NCBI RefSeq assembly: GCF_900114035.1
Contig: NZ_FORP01000006.1
Span: forward strand, 283,531 to 347,530
Direction of reading: 5' to 3'
Source: Amycolatopsis sacchari
GTDB lineage: Bacteria > Actinomycetota > Actinomycetes > Mycobacteriales > Pseudonocardiaceae
DNA length: 64,000 nt
Below are positions 8,449-18,037 of the stretch, piece after piece; the first letter of the stretch is position 1; the number at the start of each line of letters is the position of its first letter. The translations under genes and the position numbers were made by a program. The notes below the pieces were generated by a model. That model was given only the letters and a program-made list of their open reading frames with translations, ran no database searches and was not told the DNA's origin.

Positions 8449-9378
8449 GTGGCGCGTGCAACATCCTTCAAGGCACTTGCCCTGCTGCCGGCCTTCGCGC
8501 TGGCGGGACTGACGTTGGCGTGCGGCGCGGGTGGCAACGGGTCCGGCGGCACCGCCCCCAGCGCCGGCGCGCCGGCCCCGCAGGAGATCCCAGCGGAGAC
8601 CAAGGACGCCGCCCTCGCCGCGATGGTGCCCGCCGCGATCGCCGCGGACGGCAAGATCGTCGTCGGCCAGGACCAGAGCTACGCGCCCAACGAGTTCGTC
8701 GACAACGGCAAGGTCGTCGGTTTCGACGTCGACCTCGGCAACGCGATCGCCCAGAAGCTGGGCCTGACCGCCGAGTTCCAGAACGCCGCGTTCTCCGGCA
8801 TCATCGCCGGCGTCGGCTCGGGGCAGTACGAGATGGCGATGTCGTCGTTCACCATCAACGCCGAGCGCCTGCAGACCGTCGACATGGTGTCCTACTACAG
8901 CGCGGGCACCTCGCTGGCGGTGCCGAAGGGCAACCCGGACAAGATCAGCCTCGACGACCTGTGCGGCAAGAACATCGCCGTCCAGCAGGGCACCGTGCAG
9001 GTGGACGACCTGACCAAGCGCTCCGAGGACTGCACGAAGGCGGGCAAGCCCGCCATCAACATGCAGCAGTTCCAGGCGCAGACCGACGTGAACCTGCAGG
9101 TCCAGACCAAGCGCAGCCAGGGCATGCTCGCCGACTCGCCGGTGGTCGACTACGCGATCAAGCAGACCGACGGCAACGTCGAGGTCGTCGGCCAGCCCTA
9201 CGACAGCGCGCCCTACGGCATCGCGCTGAAGAAGGACCAGGGCGACTACGCGAAGGCCGTCCAGAGCGCCGTGCAGGCCATCATCGACGACGGCACCTAC
9301 GCCAAGATCCTCGCCAAGTGGGGCCTCAACACCGCCGGTGCGGTCCAGAAGGCGGAACTGAACCCGGCCGTCAGCTGA
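8449..9378 (+). CDS. Amino acid ABC transporter, lipoprotein substrate-binding protein
   Basis: A 309-residue polar amino acid binding protein. It has a lipoprotein signal with lipobox LTLAC (Cys near residue 25) and then the SBP_bac_3 fold, with GFDVDLGNAIAQKLGL and AFSGIIAGVGSGQYEM. GTG at 8449 is preferred because AGGAG lies at 8436-8440, 8 nt upstream; an in-frame start at 8407 would put extra residues before the signal peptide. It captures the substrate outside the membrane and passes it to the permease encoded 4 bp downstream. Glutamate, glutamine or another polar amino acid is likely; the exact ligand is not determinable. Confidence 0.92.
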   Translation: MARATSFKALALLPAFALAGLTLACGAGGNGSGGTAPSAGAPAPQEIPAETKDAALAAMVPAAIAADGKIVVGQDQSYAPNEFVDNGKVVGFDVDLGNAIAQKLGLTAEFQNAAFSGIIAGVGSGQYEMAMSSFTINAERLQTVDMVSYYSAGTSLAVPKGNPDKISLDDLCGKNIAVQQGTVQVDDLTKRSEDCTKAGKPAINMQQFQAQTDVNLQVQTKRSQGMLADSPVVDYAIKQTDGNVEVVGQPYDSAPYGIALKKDQGDYAKAVQSAVQAIIDDGTYAKILAKWGLNTAGAVQKAELNPAVS

Positions 9379-9382
9379 TCCC

Positions 9383-10315
9383 ATGAGCTCAACCGAAGAG
9401 ACGACCCGCCCGGAGGAGATCCGGGCGGTCCCGGTGCGCCACTACGGGCGCTGGATCGCCGGGGTGATCATCGCCTTCCTGGCGTTCATCGTCATCCGCA
9501 GCGTCGTCACCAACGCGCACATGCAGTGGGACGTCGTCGGGGACTACCTGTTCAACGACCGGGTGCTCCGGGGCCTGCAGAACACCCTGATCCTGACGGT
9601 GATCTCGATGCTCATCGGCGTGGTCGGCGGCATCCTGCTCGCGGTGATGCGGATGTCACCGAACCCGCTGTCGGCAGGGGCTGCGGGCACCTTCATCTGG
9701 CTGTTCCGCGGCACTCCGCTGATCACCCAGCTGATCATCTGGAACTACCTCGCGTTGTTCTACCCGCGGCTGGGGATCGGCATCCCGTTCGGGCCCGAGT
9801 TCGTCAGCGCCGACACGAACTCGCTCATCTCGCAGTTCTCCGCCTCACTGCTCGGGCTCGGCCTGAACGAAGCGGCGTACATGGCGGAGATCGTGCGTGG
9901 CGGCATCCTGTCCGTGGACGCGGGGCAGCTCGAAGCCGCGGCCGCGCTCGGCCTGTCGCGCGTGAAGACCCTGCGGCGGATCATCCTGCCGCAGGCGATG
10001 CGCGTGATCATCCCGCCGACCGGCAACGAGACCATCGCGATGCTCAAGACGACGTCGCTGGTGGTGACCATCGGCTACTTCGAGCTGATGGTGGCGACGC
10101 AGCAGATCTACTCGCAGAACTTCAAGATTCCGCCGCTGCTCATCGTGGCCGCGTTGTGGTACCTGTTCATGACCTCGGTGCTGACGTTGATCCAGATGCA
10201 GATCGAGAAGTACTTCGCGCGCGGCACGACCCGGGCGAACGCCCAGCGCCAGACGTGGACGAACCGCATGCTCGGCTTCAGGTTCGGCAACCGGGACCAG
10301 GGAGGGCAGCGGTGA
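9383..10315 (+). CDS. Amino acid ABC transporter, permease
   Basis: A 310-residue HisM/GlnP-type permease. A first membrane helix ([19 protein letters not shown]) is followed by the permease domain with the EAA loop [20 protein letters not shown] that contacts the ATPase. Only one permease gene is present, so it probably works as a homodimer. It overlaps the ATPase gene by four bases (GTGA at 10312-10315). The arrangement binding protein, permease, ATPase is that of a complete importer. Confidence 0.94.
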   Translation: MSSTEETTRPEEIRAVPVRHYGRWIAGVIIAFLAFIVIRSVVTNAHMQWDVVGDYLFNDRVLRGLQNTLILTVISMLIGVVGGILLAVMRMSPNPLSAGAAGTFIWLFRGTPLITQLIIWNYLALFYPRLGIGIPFGPEFVSADTNSLISQFSASLLGLGLNEAAYMAEIVRGGILSVDAGQLEAAAALGLSRVKTLRRIILPQAMRVIIPPTGNETIAMLKTTSLVVTIGYFELMVATQQIYSQNFKIPPLLIVAALWYLFMTSVLTLIQMQIEKYFARGTTRANAQRQTWTNRMLGFRFGNRDQGGQR

Positions 10316-11085
10316 CGCCCGTCGTGCAGGCGCAGGGCATCCACAAGCGGTTCGGCCGCCTGGAGGTGCTCAAGGGCATCGACTTCGAGGTCGGCCAGGG
10401 CGAGGTGGCCTGCCTGATCGGCCCGTCCGGCTCGGGCAAGTCGACGCTGCTGCGGTGCATCAACCACCTGGAGAAGATCAACGCCGGGCGGCTGTACGTG
10501 AACGGGCAGCTCGTCGGCTACCGCGAGCGCGGCGGGAAGCTGTACGAGCTGCGCGACAAGGAGGTCGCCGAGCAGCGCAGGGACATCGGCATGGTGTTCC
10601 AGCGGTTCAACCTGTTCCCGCACATGACGGCGCTGGAGAACATCATCGAGGCGCCCGTGCAGGTCCGGGGCGAGAGCAAGGCGCAGGCCCGCGAGCGCGG
10701 CCGCGAACTGCTGGACCGGGTGGGCCTGGGAGACAAGGAAAGCGCCTACCCGGCTCAGTTGTCCGGTGGGCAGCAGCAGCGCGTAGCGATCGCCCGTGCG
10801 CTGGCGATGCGGCCGAAGCTGATGCTGTTCGACGAGCCGACCTCGGCGCTGGACCCGGAACTCGTCGGCGACGTGCTCGGCGTGATGCGCCAGCTCGCGG
10901 CGGACGGCATGACGATGATCGTGGTGACGCACGAGATGCAGTTCGCCCGCGAGGTCGCGGACAAGGTCGTGTTCATGGACGACGGCGTGGTCGTCGAGCA
11001 GGGCGTGCCGGAGCAGGTCATCGCGAACCCGCAGCACGAGCGGACGCGTGGCTTCCTGTCGCGGGTGCTCAGCCCGAACGCCTGA
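10312..11085 (+). CDS. Amino acid ABC transporter, ATP-binding protein
   Basis: A 257-residue GlnQ-type ATPase: Walker [11 protein letters not shown]-loop [13 protein letters not shown], signature LSGGQQQR and Walker [18 protein letters not shown] at 10312 overlaps the permease stop as GTGA. It powers the importer. Its 3' end overlaps the converging gene at 11069-12076 by 17 bp. Confidence 0.95.
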   Translation: MTPVVQAQGIHKRFGRLEVLKGIDFEVGQGEVACLIGPSGSGKSTLLRCINHLEKINAGRLYVNGQLVGYRERGGKLYELRDKEVAEQRRDIGMVFQRFNLFPHMTALENIIEAPVQVRGESKAQARERGRELLDRVGLGDKESAYPAQLSGGQQQRVAIARALAMRPKLMLFDEPTSALDPELVGDVLGVMRQLAADGMTMIVVTHEMQFAREVADKVVFMDDGVVVEQGVPEQVIANPQHERTRGFLSRVLSPNA

Positions 11086-12076
11086 CGTCGTAGGTGGACG
11101 GCGCCACGCGGACCAGCCGGTCGGTGGCGTTGAGGGCGTTGCGCAGACCTTCGCGCGTGATGGGGCGGGTCAGCCTGGCGCGGATTTCGTCGAGGTGCAG
11201 CGGCCTGCCCTCGGTCTCGATGAGCCGGACCGCGTTCTCGGTGCTCGACCCGCCCCGCTCGGCGTAGGGCTCGATGTGCCAGGACTCCAGTGCGAACGTG
11301 CTCGGTGCGACGCGGACGAAGCGGCTGTCGGCGTTCAGGCGGTTGTACAGCGGGCCCCGGCTGTACGACCGGTCCATGCGCCGCAGCAGCTCGTCGAGGT
11401 GCAGCGGCTTGCCCGCCTGGGCCAGCAGCTCGGCCACGAGGTCGGTGGCGGTGGGACCGCGCGTCGTGCGCCTGCCGGGGGAGATCCGTTCGACCGCCCT
11501 GTGCAGCGTCCGCCGCGGTTGGTGCAGCTCGTGCTCGGTCACGCGGTAGCCGCAGTGCGCGAGCCAGCCCACCAGCTCCTCGTCGGTCAGCGAGAACCCG
11601 CGCCGGGCGAACACCTCGGCCGGGGCCTCGGCCCGCAGCGCCTCGCCCAGCGCGGCGATCGCGTCCCTGGTGGTGGCCACGGCGGTGGGGAGGTCGGGTA
11701 CCGCGGCCCAGCCGTGGTCGACCTGGAAGACGCCGCCGAACCGGGCCAGCACGCGCCAGGCCGAGACGTTCGGCGCGATGACCGGGTAGTCCAGCGCCGG
11801 CTGCCGGTCGAGCAGCCTGGCCAGCGGCAGCACGGGCGCGATCTCGGCCCGCAGCTCCTGCGCCCAGCGCCGCAGCGCTCCCTGGCGTGCGAGGGCGGCG
11901 CGGATGCGTTCCTCGAACCCGGCTTCGATCGCGTTGCGCCGTTCCGGCGCGGGCAGGTACTGGCCGAACCAGCGGTACGCGTCGTCCTCGTCGGCCCACA
12001 GGCGACGTCGCAGGGCGGCCAGCTCGCCGTAGGTCACCCCGTCGGTGACCGCTCTGAGCTCCGCGAGGGCCTCCAT
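11069..12076 (-). CDS. Uncharacterised protein with two C-terminal winged-helix-like repeats
   Basis: A 335-residue protein that I do not recognise as a named family. The N-terminal two thirds have no clear motif. The C-terminal third holds two copies of one unit of about 60 residues: [12 protein letters not shown]...[18 protein letters not shown] and [12 protein letters not shown]...[18 protein letters not shown]. The pattern resembles HARE-HTH/RNA-polymerase-delta-like winged helices and the C-terminal repeats of sigma-like helix-turn-helix proteins, so nucleic acid binding is plausible. It stands alone, converging on the ABC importer and diverging from the next gene. Start ATG at 12076. 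Confidence 0.7.
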   Translation of the reverse strand: MEALAELRAVTDGVTYGELAALRRRLWADEDDAYRWFGQYLPAPERRNAIEAGFEERIRAALARQGALRRWAQELRAEIAPVLPLARLLDRQPALDYPVIAPNVSAWRVLARFGGVFQVDHGWAAVPDLPTAVATTRDAIAALGEALRAEAPAEVFARRGFSLTDEELVGWLAHCGYRVTEHELHQPRRTLHRAVERISPGRRTTRGPTATDLVAELLAQAGKPLHLDELLRRMDRSYSRGPLYNRLNADSRFVRVAPSTFALESWHIEPYAERGGSSTENAVRLIETEGRPLHLDEIRARLTRPITREGLRNALNATDRLVRVAPSTYDVRRSG

Positions 12077-12178
12077 CCCTCGACGATAGCCGCGTCACGC
12101 TGCTACCTCAGCGAAACTGCCCTACCGGAGTAACGGGGCGGCTAAGGTTTCGGTGCGCCGAGCGAAGTGGGAGGGCGG

Positions 12179-14515
12179 ATGGCGAACGGGCAGCCGGGAC
12201 CGGTGGACCGCGAGCTACCCCCGCTCGACCCGTTCGCGGGCGTCCCCGACACCCGCTACCACGTGGCCGCGGCGGACCTGCTGCGGCCGCTCGTCGAGCC
12301 GGGCAGCGGCAGCCTGCTGCGGTGGCGCAAGCAGACCAGCAACGCGCCGATCGTGCCCGTGGAAAACGCTTACATCACCGGCAGGCTGGACCTGCGGGGT
12401 GCCGACCTCGACTGCCTGTTCCGCTTCGAGAACTGCCGGTTCGAGCACGCGCCGGACGTGCGTGAGGCGAAGCTGCTGGGCCTGGTGTTCCGCCGCTGCT
12501 GGCTGCCGGGGCTGAAGGCGCGGAACCTGCGCAGCCGCAACGACGTCCGGCTCATCCGCAGTGTGGTGCAACCATTTCCCGGCGGTACCGAGGACGGCGA
12601 GACGGCCGTGCAGCGCGGGGACACGAGGGAACGCGGCGTGCCGGACGCGGCGATCAACCTGACCGACGCGGTGATCGAGGGCTCGCTGGTGCTGACGCGC
12701 ACGCGCATCGCCTCGCACGGCCGCGCGCTGCAGGCCGACCGGCTGCAGATCAGCGGCGCGCTGCTGGCGTACCGGCTCCGCGCCGACGGCGAAGTGCGGG
12801 TACCGGGGATGCGCACCGGCGGTAACGTCAACTTCTCCGGCGCCACGCTCCGGAACCCCGGTGGTTTCGCGCTCGACGCGAACGGCGTGCACATCGGCGG
12901 CAGCCTGCTGTGCGAGGTGGACAACTTCGGCGCGGCCGACAAGCGCCAGCCGTTCACCGCGCGCGGGGTGCTGCAGCTGCCCGGTGCCCGCGTGGACGGG
13001 GACATCGTGTTCCGCTCGGCGGACCTCGCGAGCCCGCAGCGCGGGGCGATCGCCGTGGAGGCGTGGGACTCCAGCGATCCGTACGTGGACCCGTGGCCGG
13101 CGCTCGTCGCCGACCGGATGCGCGTCGAGGGCAACGTCGAGCTGTCCGACGGGTTGTCGGCGACGGGCACCGTGCGCATGATCAACACCCGGATCGGCGG
13201 CACGTTGCGGCTCGCCCGCGCCCGGCTGAAGGTGCCGCGTGGCGCCGTCGAACCGTTCTACGACCGGGCGTTGCACCTCGACGGCAGCGAAATCGAAGGT
13301 GACCTGGAGGCGACGGCGCTGCGCGTGCCGTCTGGGCAGCTGCGGATGGCGGACGTGCGGGTCGGCGGGAACGTGCTGGCCTCGAACGTGCACCTGGAGC
13401 ACGCGGACCGCGACGTGTTCTCCGCGCGGCGCATGAAGGTGGCGGGGAACCTGCTCCTGACGGACGCGACGGTCGAGGGCACGGTGCGGCTGCAGGGCAC
13501 GGAGGTCGGCGGCAGCATCGAGCTGTACGGCACGCACGTCACCGCCCCGACGGTGCGCCCGCAGACCAGTTACTCGGTGGACCTGCGCACGGTCCGCGTC
13601 GGCCGCAACATCAGCCTCACCCGCTCCCGCGACCGGCACTTCCGCGCGACGGGCGGGGTGAACATGGACGGCGCGAGCGCCGCCCGCCGCATCGACCTGA
13701 CCGGCGCGGAGCTGGAGTCGCTGCCGGGGCACGACATCGCGCTCGACGCGAGCGACCTGACGTCGGACGAGCTGTTGCTCAGCCCCGGCACGCGTCCCCG
13801 TGGCAGGTTGCTGCTGCGGCACGCGCACTGCCGCACGCTCGACGACAACGACCTGTTCTGGGCGGCCGAGGGCGGGATCGAGCTGGAGGACTTCCGGTAC
13901 GACGTGCTCCGCCGCCCGATCGGGATGAAGAACGACCGTGCCGTCGCGAAGCGCATCAACCAGCTGCGCACGGCGATGAACGGCTACCGCCCCGGCCCGT
14001 ACGACCAGCTCGCCGCCATGCTGCGCAGCAGCGGCAACGAGGAGCACGCGGACACGGTGTTGTTCCGCAAGCAGCAGTACCGGTACGAGGCGCTCGCGCA
14101 GGGCTACCGCGTGTTCGGGCCCGGGGTGCGGCTGTGGAGCTGGCTGCAGCGGTGGATGGTGGGCTACGGCTACCGGCCCGTGCGGGCGCTGGGGTGGCTC
14201 GTGGGGCTGCTCGTGGCGGGCAGCCTGTACTTCTGGCTGGGCGACGACCCGTGCGTGGCGGACCCGGGGCGCTACATGGTGGCGGGGCCGAGGTGCGCGA
14301 TCGACCAGCAGGAGACGGGGCTCCAGTGGAACCCGGTGCTGTACACGGCGGACCTGCTGGTGCCGATCGTGGACTTCGGCAACAAGGGCCGCTGGTACAT
14401 GCACGGCATGGACAAGTGGGTGAGCAGCGGTTTCGTCGCGGCGGGCTGGGTCCTCGCGACGACCGTCGCGGCAGGCGCCGGCCGCATGATCCGCCGCGAC
14501 ACCCCCAGCAAATGA
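12179..14515 (+). CDS. Large beta-solenoid-like membrane-anchored protein
   Basis: A 778-residue protein. About residues 50-600 consist of recurring short strands of the type ITGRLDLRGADL, GNVNFSGATL, IGGSLLCEVD, VGGNVLASNVHLEH and VGGSIELYGTHV, every 20-30 residues, which suggests a right-handed beta-solenoid (pentapeptide- or bactofilin-like). Two membrane helices follow near the C-terminus (VRALGWLVGLLVAGSLYFWL and GFVAAGWVLATTVAAGAG), so the solenoid is probably anchored at the membrane. ATG at 12179 is chosen over the GTG at 12167 because GGAGG lies just before it. Homologues in streptomycetes have been labelled membrane-associated oxidoreductases, but no cofactor motif is visible, so I do not adopt that function. 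Confidence 0.75.
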   Translation: MANGQPGPVDRELPPLDPFAGVPDTRYHVAAADLLRPLVEPGSGSLLRWRKQTSNAPIVPVENAYITGRLDLRGADLDCLFRFENCRFEHAPDVREAKLLGLVFRRCWLPGLKARNLRSRNDVRLIRSVVQPFPGGTEDGETAVQRGDTRERGVPDAAINLTDAVIEGSLVLTRTRIASHGRALQADRLQISGALLAYRLRADGEVRVPGMRTGGNVNFSGATLRNPGGFALDANGVHIGGSLLCEVDNFGAADKRQPFTARGVLQLPGARVDGDIVFRSADLASPQRGAIAVEAWDSSDPYVDPWPALVADRMRVEGNVELSDGLSATGTVRMINTRIGGTLRLARARLKVPRGAVEPFYDRALHLDGSEIEGDLEATALRVPSGQLRMADVRVGGNVLASNVHLEHADRDVFSARRMKVAGNLLLTDATVEGTVRLQGTEVGGSIELYGTHVTAPTVRPQTSYSVDLRTVRVGRNISLTRSRDRHFRATGGVNMDGASAARRIDLTGAELESLPGHDIALDASDLTSDELLLSPGTRPRGRLLLRHAHCRTLDDNDLFWAAEGGIELEDFRYDVLRRPIGMKNDRAVAKRINQLRTAMNGYRPGPYDQLAAMLRSSGNEEHADTVLFRKQQYRYEALAQGYRVFGPGVRLWSWLQRWMVGYGYRPVRALGWLVGLLVAGSLYFWLGDDPCVADPGRYMVAGPRCAIDQQETGLQWNPVLYTADLLVPIVDFGNKGRWYMHGMDKWVSSGFVAAGWVLATTVAAGAGRMIRRDTPSK

Positions 14516-14543
14516 GCCCCCCACACCCAGCCCCCCACAAACG

Positions 14544-14612
14544 GCCACAACCCCACTCAACGCAACCACAGCAAAACGCAAATCGCCACAACCCACTCAA
14601 CGCAACCACAGC
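14544..14612. repeat. Two direct repeats of 28-29 bp
   Basis: Copies at 14544-14572 and 14585-14612 share the core CACTCAACGCAACCACAGC and differ by one base in the run of C before it. They lie in the gap after the solenoid gene, an AC-rich stretch with no gene. Confidence 0.8.
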
Positions 14613-14621
14613 CCGGGGGGT

Positions 14622-14670
14622 CCAGGGGGGCGAAGCCCTCCCTGGCGGGGGTTCGGGGGTTCGACCCCCG
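14622..14670. repeat. Double-hairpin intergenic element
   Basis: Two adjacent GC-rich hairpins. 14622-14645 pairs CCAGGG with CCCTGG around a GCGAAGC-type loop. 14654-14670 is a perfect 7-bp stem, CGGGGGT-TCG-ACCCCCG. Such stacked GC hairpins resemble dispersed intergenic repeats of actinobacterial genomes; only one copy is in this window. Confidence 0.6.
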
Positions 14671-14683
14671 ATGAAATGGCGAA

Positions 14684-14722
14684 GGGGCCCCGGCTCACGC
14701 TTTCCGTGAGCACAAGGACCCC
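14684..14722 (-). terminator. Probable terminator of tRNA-Gly
   Basis: Downstream of the tRNA on the minus strand there is a 7-bp stem, GCTCACG/CGTGAGC (14693-14699 with 14705-14711), flanked by GGGG/CCCC (14684-14687 with 14719-14722) that can extend it across a bulge. It is 9 bp from the tRNA end. Confidence 0.6.
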
Positions 14723-14730
14723 ATCCACTG

Positions 14731-14803
14731 AGCGGACGACGGGATTCGAACCCGCGACCCTCACCTTGGCAAGGTGATGCGCTACCAGCTGCGCTACGTC
14801 CGC
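14731..14803 (-). tRNA. tRNA-Gly (GCC)
   Basis: 73 nt that fold as a standard tRNA: acceptor GCGGACG/CGTCCGC, D-stem GCGC/GCGC, anticodon stem TCACC/GGTGA with loop TTGCCAA (anticodon GCC), T-stem GCGGG/CCCGT with loop TTCGAAT, discriminator T. The 3' CCA is not encoded. It reads codons GGC and GGT, the main glycine codons of such a genome. Confidence 0.97.
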
Positions 14804-14987
14804 ACGCCCCGTTAACCGGTGCGGTGCACACTCTATACCCTGCCGTCGGAGGGCGTTACAGGCACCCGGTCGGAGGTAACTCTGTCACTCCCGGAGTACA
14901 AGGGGTGACGCCAAGCGTTTCGCTCCGTATGGTGTCTCCATTCAACCGAACGGGTTAGTCCCGCCCGGGGAGGAGGTGCCTGGCCGG

Positions 14988-16493
14988 ATGACGGAGGAAG
15001 CGACGGTACCGGAGCAACGCACGGTATCGGCCGATGAGCAGGCTCTTCTGCGTCGGCTCCGGGCAGGCGAGGACCGCGCCTTCAGCGAGTTGTTCGAGCT
15101 GCACTCGCCGGCGGTCAGGAGGCTGGCGAGGGGTATCGCCAGCGACGCCTCGGAGGCGGAGGACATCACCGCCGAAACGTTCTTCCGGGTGCTGCAGGCG
15201 CTGCGCCGCGGGGCGGGGCCGCGGGACCACATCCGCGCCTACCTGCTGACGGTGGCGCGCCGGGTGTCGTGGGAGTGGCACGGTGCCCGCCGGGACGTCC
15301 CGGTCACGGACGACGAGCTGACGGTCCGCGCGGGGGCGGGTGCGGACGCGCACGCCCGCACGGCGGAGCACAGCCTCATCGCGACGGCGTTCACGAGCCT
15401 GCCGGAGCGCTGGCGCACGGTGCTGTGGCAGACGGAGGTCGAGGGTGAGCAGCCCGCGGTCGTCGCCCCGCACTTCGGGTTGAGCGCGAACGCGACGGCC
15501 GCGCTGGCCCGCCGCGCCCGCCAGGGGCTGCGTGCGGCGTACCTGCAGGCGCACCTGGCGATGAACCGCACGTCCGACGTGGGCTGCCGCGGCGTCATCG
15601 AGAAGCTGGGCGGGTACACGGCGGGCAGCGTCACCGGGTCCGAGGCGGCCAAGATCCGCACCCACCTGCTGGGCTGCGCCTCGTGCCGCTCGATGCACGC
15701 CGAACTGCGGGACGTGTGCTCTTCGCTGCGGGCGCACGCCGGGGTCATCGCGCTGCTGGTGCCGTCCGTGGCCGCGGTGGCCGCGTCGGGGGCGGGCAGC
15801 GGTGCGCTGGCGACCCTCAAGGGCCTGGTGCTGTCGAAGCTGAAGATCACGGTGGCGCTGGCTTCCACGGCCGCCGCCGGAGTGGTCGGCGTCGCGGTCG
15901 GTCCAGCGATCCTCGACCCCGACCACTCGCAGACGATCAGCCTGCCGGCGAGCGGCGTCGAGCTGAAGATCGCGGCGCCGGAGCCCTCGCTCCTCAGCTC
16001 GCCGCCGCAGGAGCCGGTGCCCCCTGGCGAGGCGACCCTGCGGCTGCCCGGGGCGGCGACGCCGCCCGTGGTGGGCGCCGGCCGGTCGGTGCTCGGCACC
16101 TCCGGTGGCGGCCAGGCCACGCAGCCGCCCGTGCAGGAGGCGCAGCCCCCTGCCGAGACCGGCACGTCGTCCTCGCCGGACCAGGTGAACGCGCGTGACG
16201 ACCTCCCGTCCTCGGACCCGGACAAGGGCAAGGGCAACGGCAAGGACAAGGACAAGCCGGGCAAGGGCAACCACGGCTCGAACAACCCGAACAAGAACCA
16301 GACCTACAACTCCCGGGCGGACACCGCCCCGGACAACGAAGTGAAGTCCACCGAGTCGAACGGCAAGCCCGCGCCGCACGGCCGGTCGCGGGGGTTGTTC
16401 TTCTGGTGGCTGCACGGCCCGTCCACGTCGGACACGTCGGACACCGCGGGCACGCCGGAAAGCACCGGGTCGGGTACCACCACTGGATCTTGA
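14988..16493 (+). CDS. ECF sigma factor fused to zinc-binding motif, membrane segment and disordered tail
   Basis: A 501-residue protein. Residues 15-190 are an ECF sigma factor: region 2 DRAFSELFELHSPAVRRLA and EAEDITAETFFRVLQAL, and region 4 SLPERWRTVLWQTEVEGEQP. A short zinc-binding (ZAS-like) motif follows, THLLGCASC (H-x3-C-x2-C, about 220), as in anti-sigma factors. A hydrophobic stretch near 285-300 (VALASTAAAGVVGVAVG) could span the membrane, and a long Pro/Gly/Lys/Asn-rich tail ends the protein. This fits ECF groups carrying their own regulatory C-terminal domain. No separate anti-sigma gene follows. ATG at 14988 has GGAGGAGGT 9 nt upstream. Confidence 0.88.
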   Translation: MTEEATVPEQRTVSADEQALLRRLRAGEDRAFSELFELHSPAVRRLARGIASDASEAEDITAETFFRVLQALRRGAGPRDHIRAYLLTVARRVSWEWHGARRDVPVTDDELTVRAGAGADAHARTAEHSLIATAFTSLPERWRTVLWQTEVEGEQPAVVAPHFGLSANATAALARRARQGLRAAYLQAHLAMNRTSDVGCRGVIEKLGGYTAGSVTGSEAAKIRTHLLGCASCRSMHAELRDVCSSLRAHAGVIALLVPSVAAVAASGAGSGALATLKGLVLSKLKITVALASTAAAGVVGVAVGPAILDPDHSQTISLPASGVELKIAAPEPSLLSSPPQEPVPPGEATLRLPGAATPPVVGAGRSVLGTSGGGQATQPPVQEAQPPAETGTSSSPDQVNARDDLPSSDPDKGKGNGKDKDKPGKGNHGSNNPNKNQTYNSRADTAPDNEVKSTESNGKPAPHGRSRGLFFWWLHGPSTSDTSDTAGTPESTGSGTTTGS

Positions 16494-16576
16494 GTCGCGT
16501 CCCTCGCGCACCGGGGCCGCCGCACGCTACCGTTGATCCGCTCAGGAACGACGGAGCGTGCCGGGAGGCCACACAC

Positions 16577-17017
16577 ATGAACCGGCGGGTGCAGGGCGCG
16601 GACGGCCGGGAGTGGATCGTCCGGGCGCAGATGGAGTGGCGCCGCCCCGTGACCGTGGAGGACTTCGAGCACGACGTCGCTGGCAGCCCCGCCTCCGGCG
16701 TCGCGATGTTGTCCGTCACCCTCCTGCTCGCGGTTATCCTGGTGGCCTGGCTACCCGACGGGGTCGTGGTTCCGGCTTGGGTGGTCTGGGGCCTGTTGCT
16801 GATCGCGTTGTTCTTCCCGCTGCGGTGGGTGCTGAACCGGCCGTGGGGCCTGGTCGCCGAGACCGACGGGGACCCGCTGGGCGAGCACCCGCCGGAGCGG
16901 TGGGTCGGCGTGGTGACCGGGATGTTCCGCGTGCGGGGCGAGGTCGCGAAGGTCGCCAAGACCATCCAGCGCGAAGGCCTGCCGGACTTCGACGGCCCCC
17001 TGCATCCGATGGAGTGA
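16577..17017 (+). CDS. Small membrane protein, function unknown
   Basis: A 146-residue protein with two adjacent membrane helices (VAMLSVTLLLAVILVAWL and VVWGLLLIALFFPLRWVL, about residues 40-85) and charged cytosolic ends. ATG at 16577 has GGGAGG 8 nt upstream. It ends 3 bp before the Fpg/Nei gene and is probably cotranscribed with it. No motif points to a function. Confidence 0.75.
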   Translation: MNRRVQGADGREWIVRAQMEWRRPVTVEDFEHDVAGSPASGVAMLSVTLLLAVILVAWLPDGVVVPAWVVWGLLLIALFFPLRWVLNRPWGLVAETDGDPLGEHPPERWVGVVTGMFRVRGEVAKVAKTIQREGLPDFDGPLHPME

Positions 17018-17020
17018 GCG

Positions 17021-17872
17021 ATGCCCGAGTTACCCGAGGTCGAGGCGCTCGCGTACCACCTGCGTGAGCACGCGGTCGGCCGCACGGTGACCCGGGTCGA
17101 CGTGGCGTCCTTCGGCGTCCTCAAGACCGTGACCCCGCCGTGGACGGACCTGCACGGCCGCACGGTGACCGGCGCGGGCAGGCACGGCAAGCACCTCGAT
17201 CTCGACTGCGACGGCCTGCACCTGATCGTCCACCTGGCCCGCGCGGGCTGGCTGCGCTGGTCGGACTCGCTGTCCCCGGCCCCGCCGAAGCCCGGGCGCG
17301 GGCCGCTGGCGCTGAGGGTCCACCTGGGAGGCCCGGGGTTCGACCTGACCGAGGCGGGCACGAAGAAGGGCCTCGCCGTGTGGGTCGTGCAGGACCCGCA
17401 GGACGTGCCGAGCATCGCGAAGCTCGGGCCCGACGCGCTGGAGCTGACCCGGGAGAAGCTGGGTGAGCTGCTCGCCGGGCGCACGGAACGGCTCAAGAAC
17501 GCGCTGACCGACCAGTCGCTGATCGCCGGGATCGGCAACGCGTACTCCGACGAGATCCTGCACGCGGCGAAGCTGTCCCCGTACGCGACGCCGGGCAAGC
17601 TGTCCGAGGAATCGCTCGACAGGCTTTACGACGCGATGCAGGAGGTCCTGACGGACGCCGTGCGGCGTTCGGTCGGGCAGGATGCCGCGCGGCTGAAGGG
17701 CGAGAAGCGTTCTGGGCTGCGGGTGCACGCGAGGGCCGGACTGCCGTGCCCGGTGTGCGGGGACACCGTGCGGGAGATCTCGTTCGCGGACAAGGCTTTC
17801 CAGTACTGCCCCACGTGCCAGACCGGCGGCAAGCCGCTCGCGGACCGGCGGATGTCGCGGCTGCTGAAGTAG
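17021..17872 (+). CDS. Fpg/Nei family DNA glycosylase
   Basis: A 283-residue base-excision repair enzyme. It begins MPELPEVEALA, giving the catalytic Pro2 and Glu3 of the family, has the H2TH helix region SLIAGIGNAYSDEILHAAKLSP (written here only as its ends SLIAGIGNAYSDE and HAAKLSP), and ends with a zinc finger CPVC...CPTC. Both cysteine pairs are present. It removes oxidised purines or pyrimidines and nicks the abasic site. Whether it is MutM-like or Nei-like cannot be decided from the visible residues. Confidence 0.9.
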   Translation: MPELPEVEALAYHLREHAVGRTVTRVDVASFGVLKTVTPPWTDLHGRTVTGAGRHGKHLDLDCDGLHLIVHLARAGWLRWSDSLSPAPPKPGRGPLALRVHLGGPGFDLTEAGTKKGLAVWVVQDPQDVPSIAKLGPDALELTREKLGELLAGRTERLKNALTDQSLIAGIGNAYSDEILHAAKLSPYATPGKLSEESLDRLYDAMQEVLTDAVRRSVGQDAARLKGEKRSGLRVHARAGLPCPVCGDTVREISFADKAFQYCPTCQTGGKPLADRRMSRLLK

Positions 17873-18037
17873 CGCACAGTAAGTGAGCTTTTCACCCTTT
17901 CAACGTCTAATTGCGACACTCGGTCGGCCGATACGCCGTCGTTCTCGCTGGCGGTAAGGTCGCCGTTACCCCAGGGTGTTGGTATCTACACAGAAAGTGG
18001 GCTGGAAGCCTTGCACCCGGTCGAGCGAGCGCAGAGC

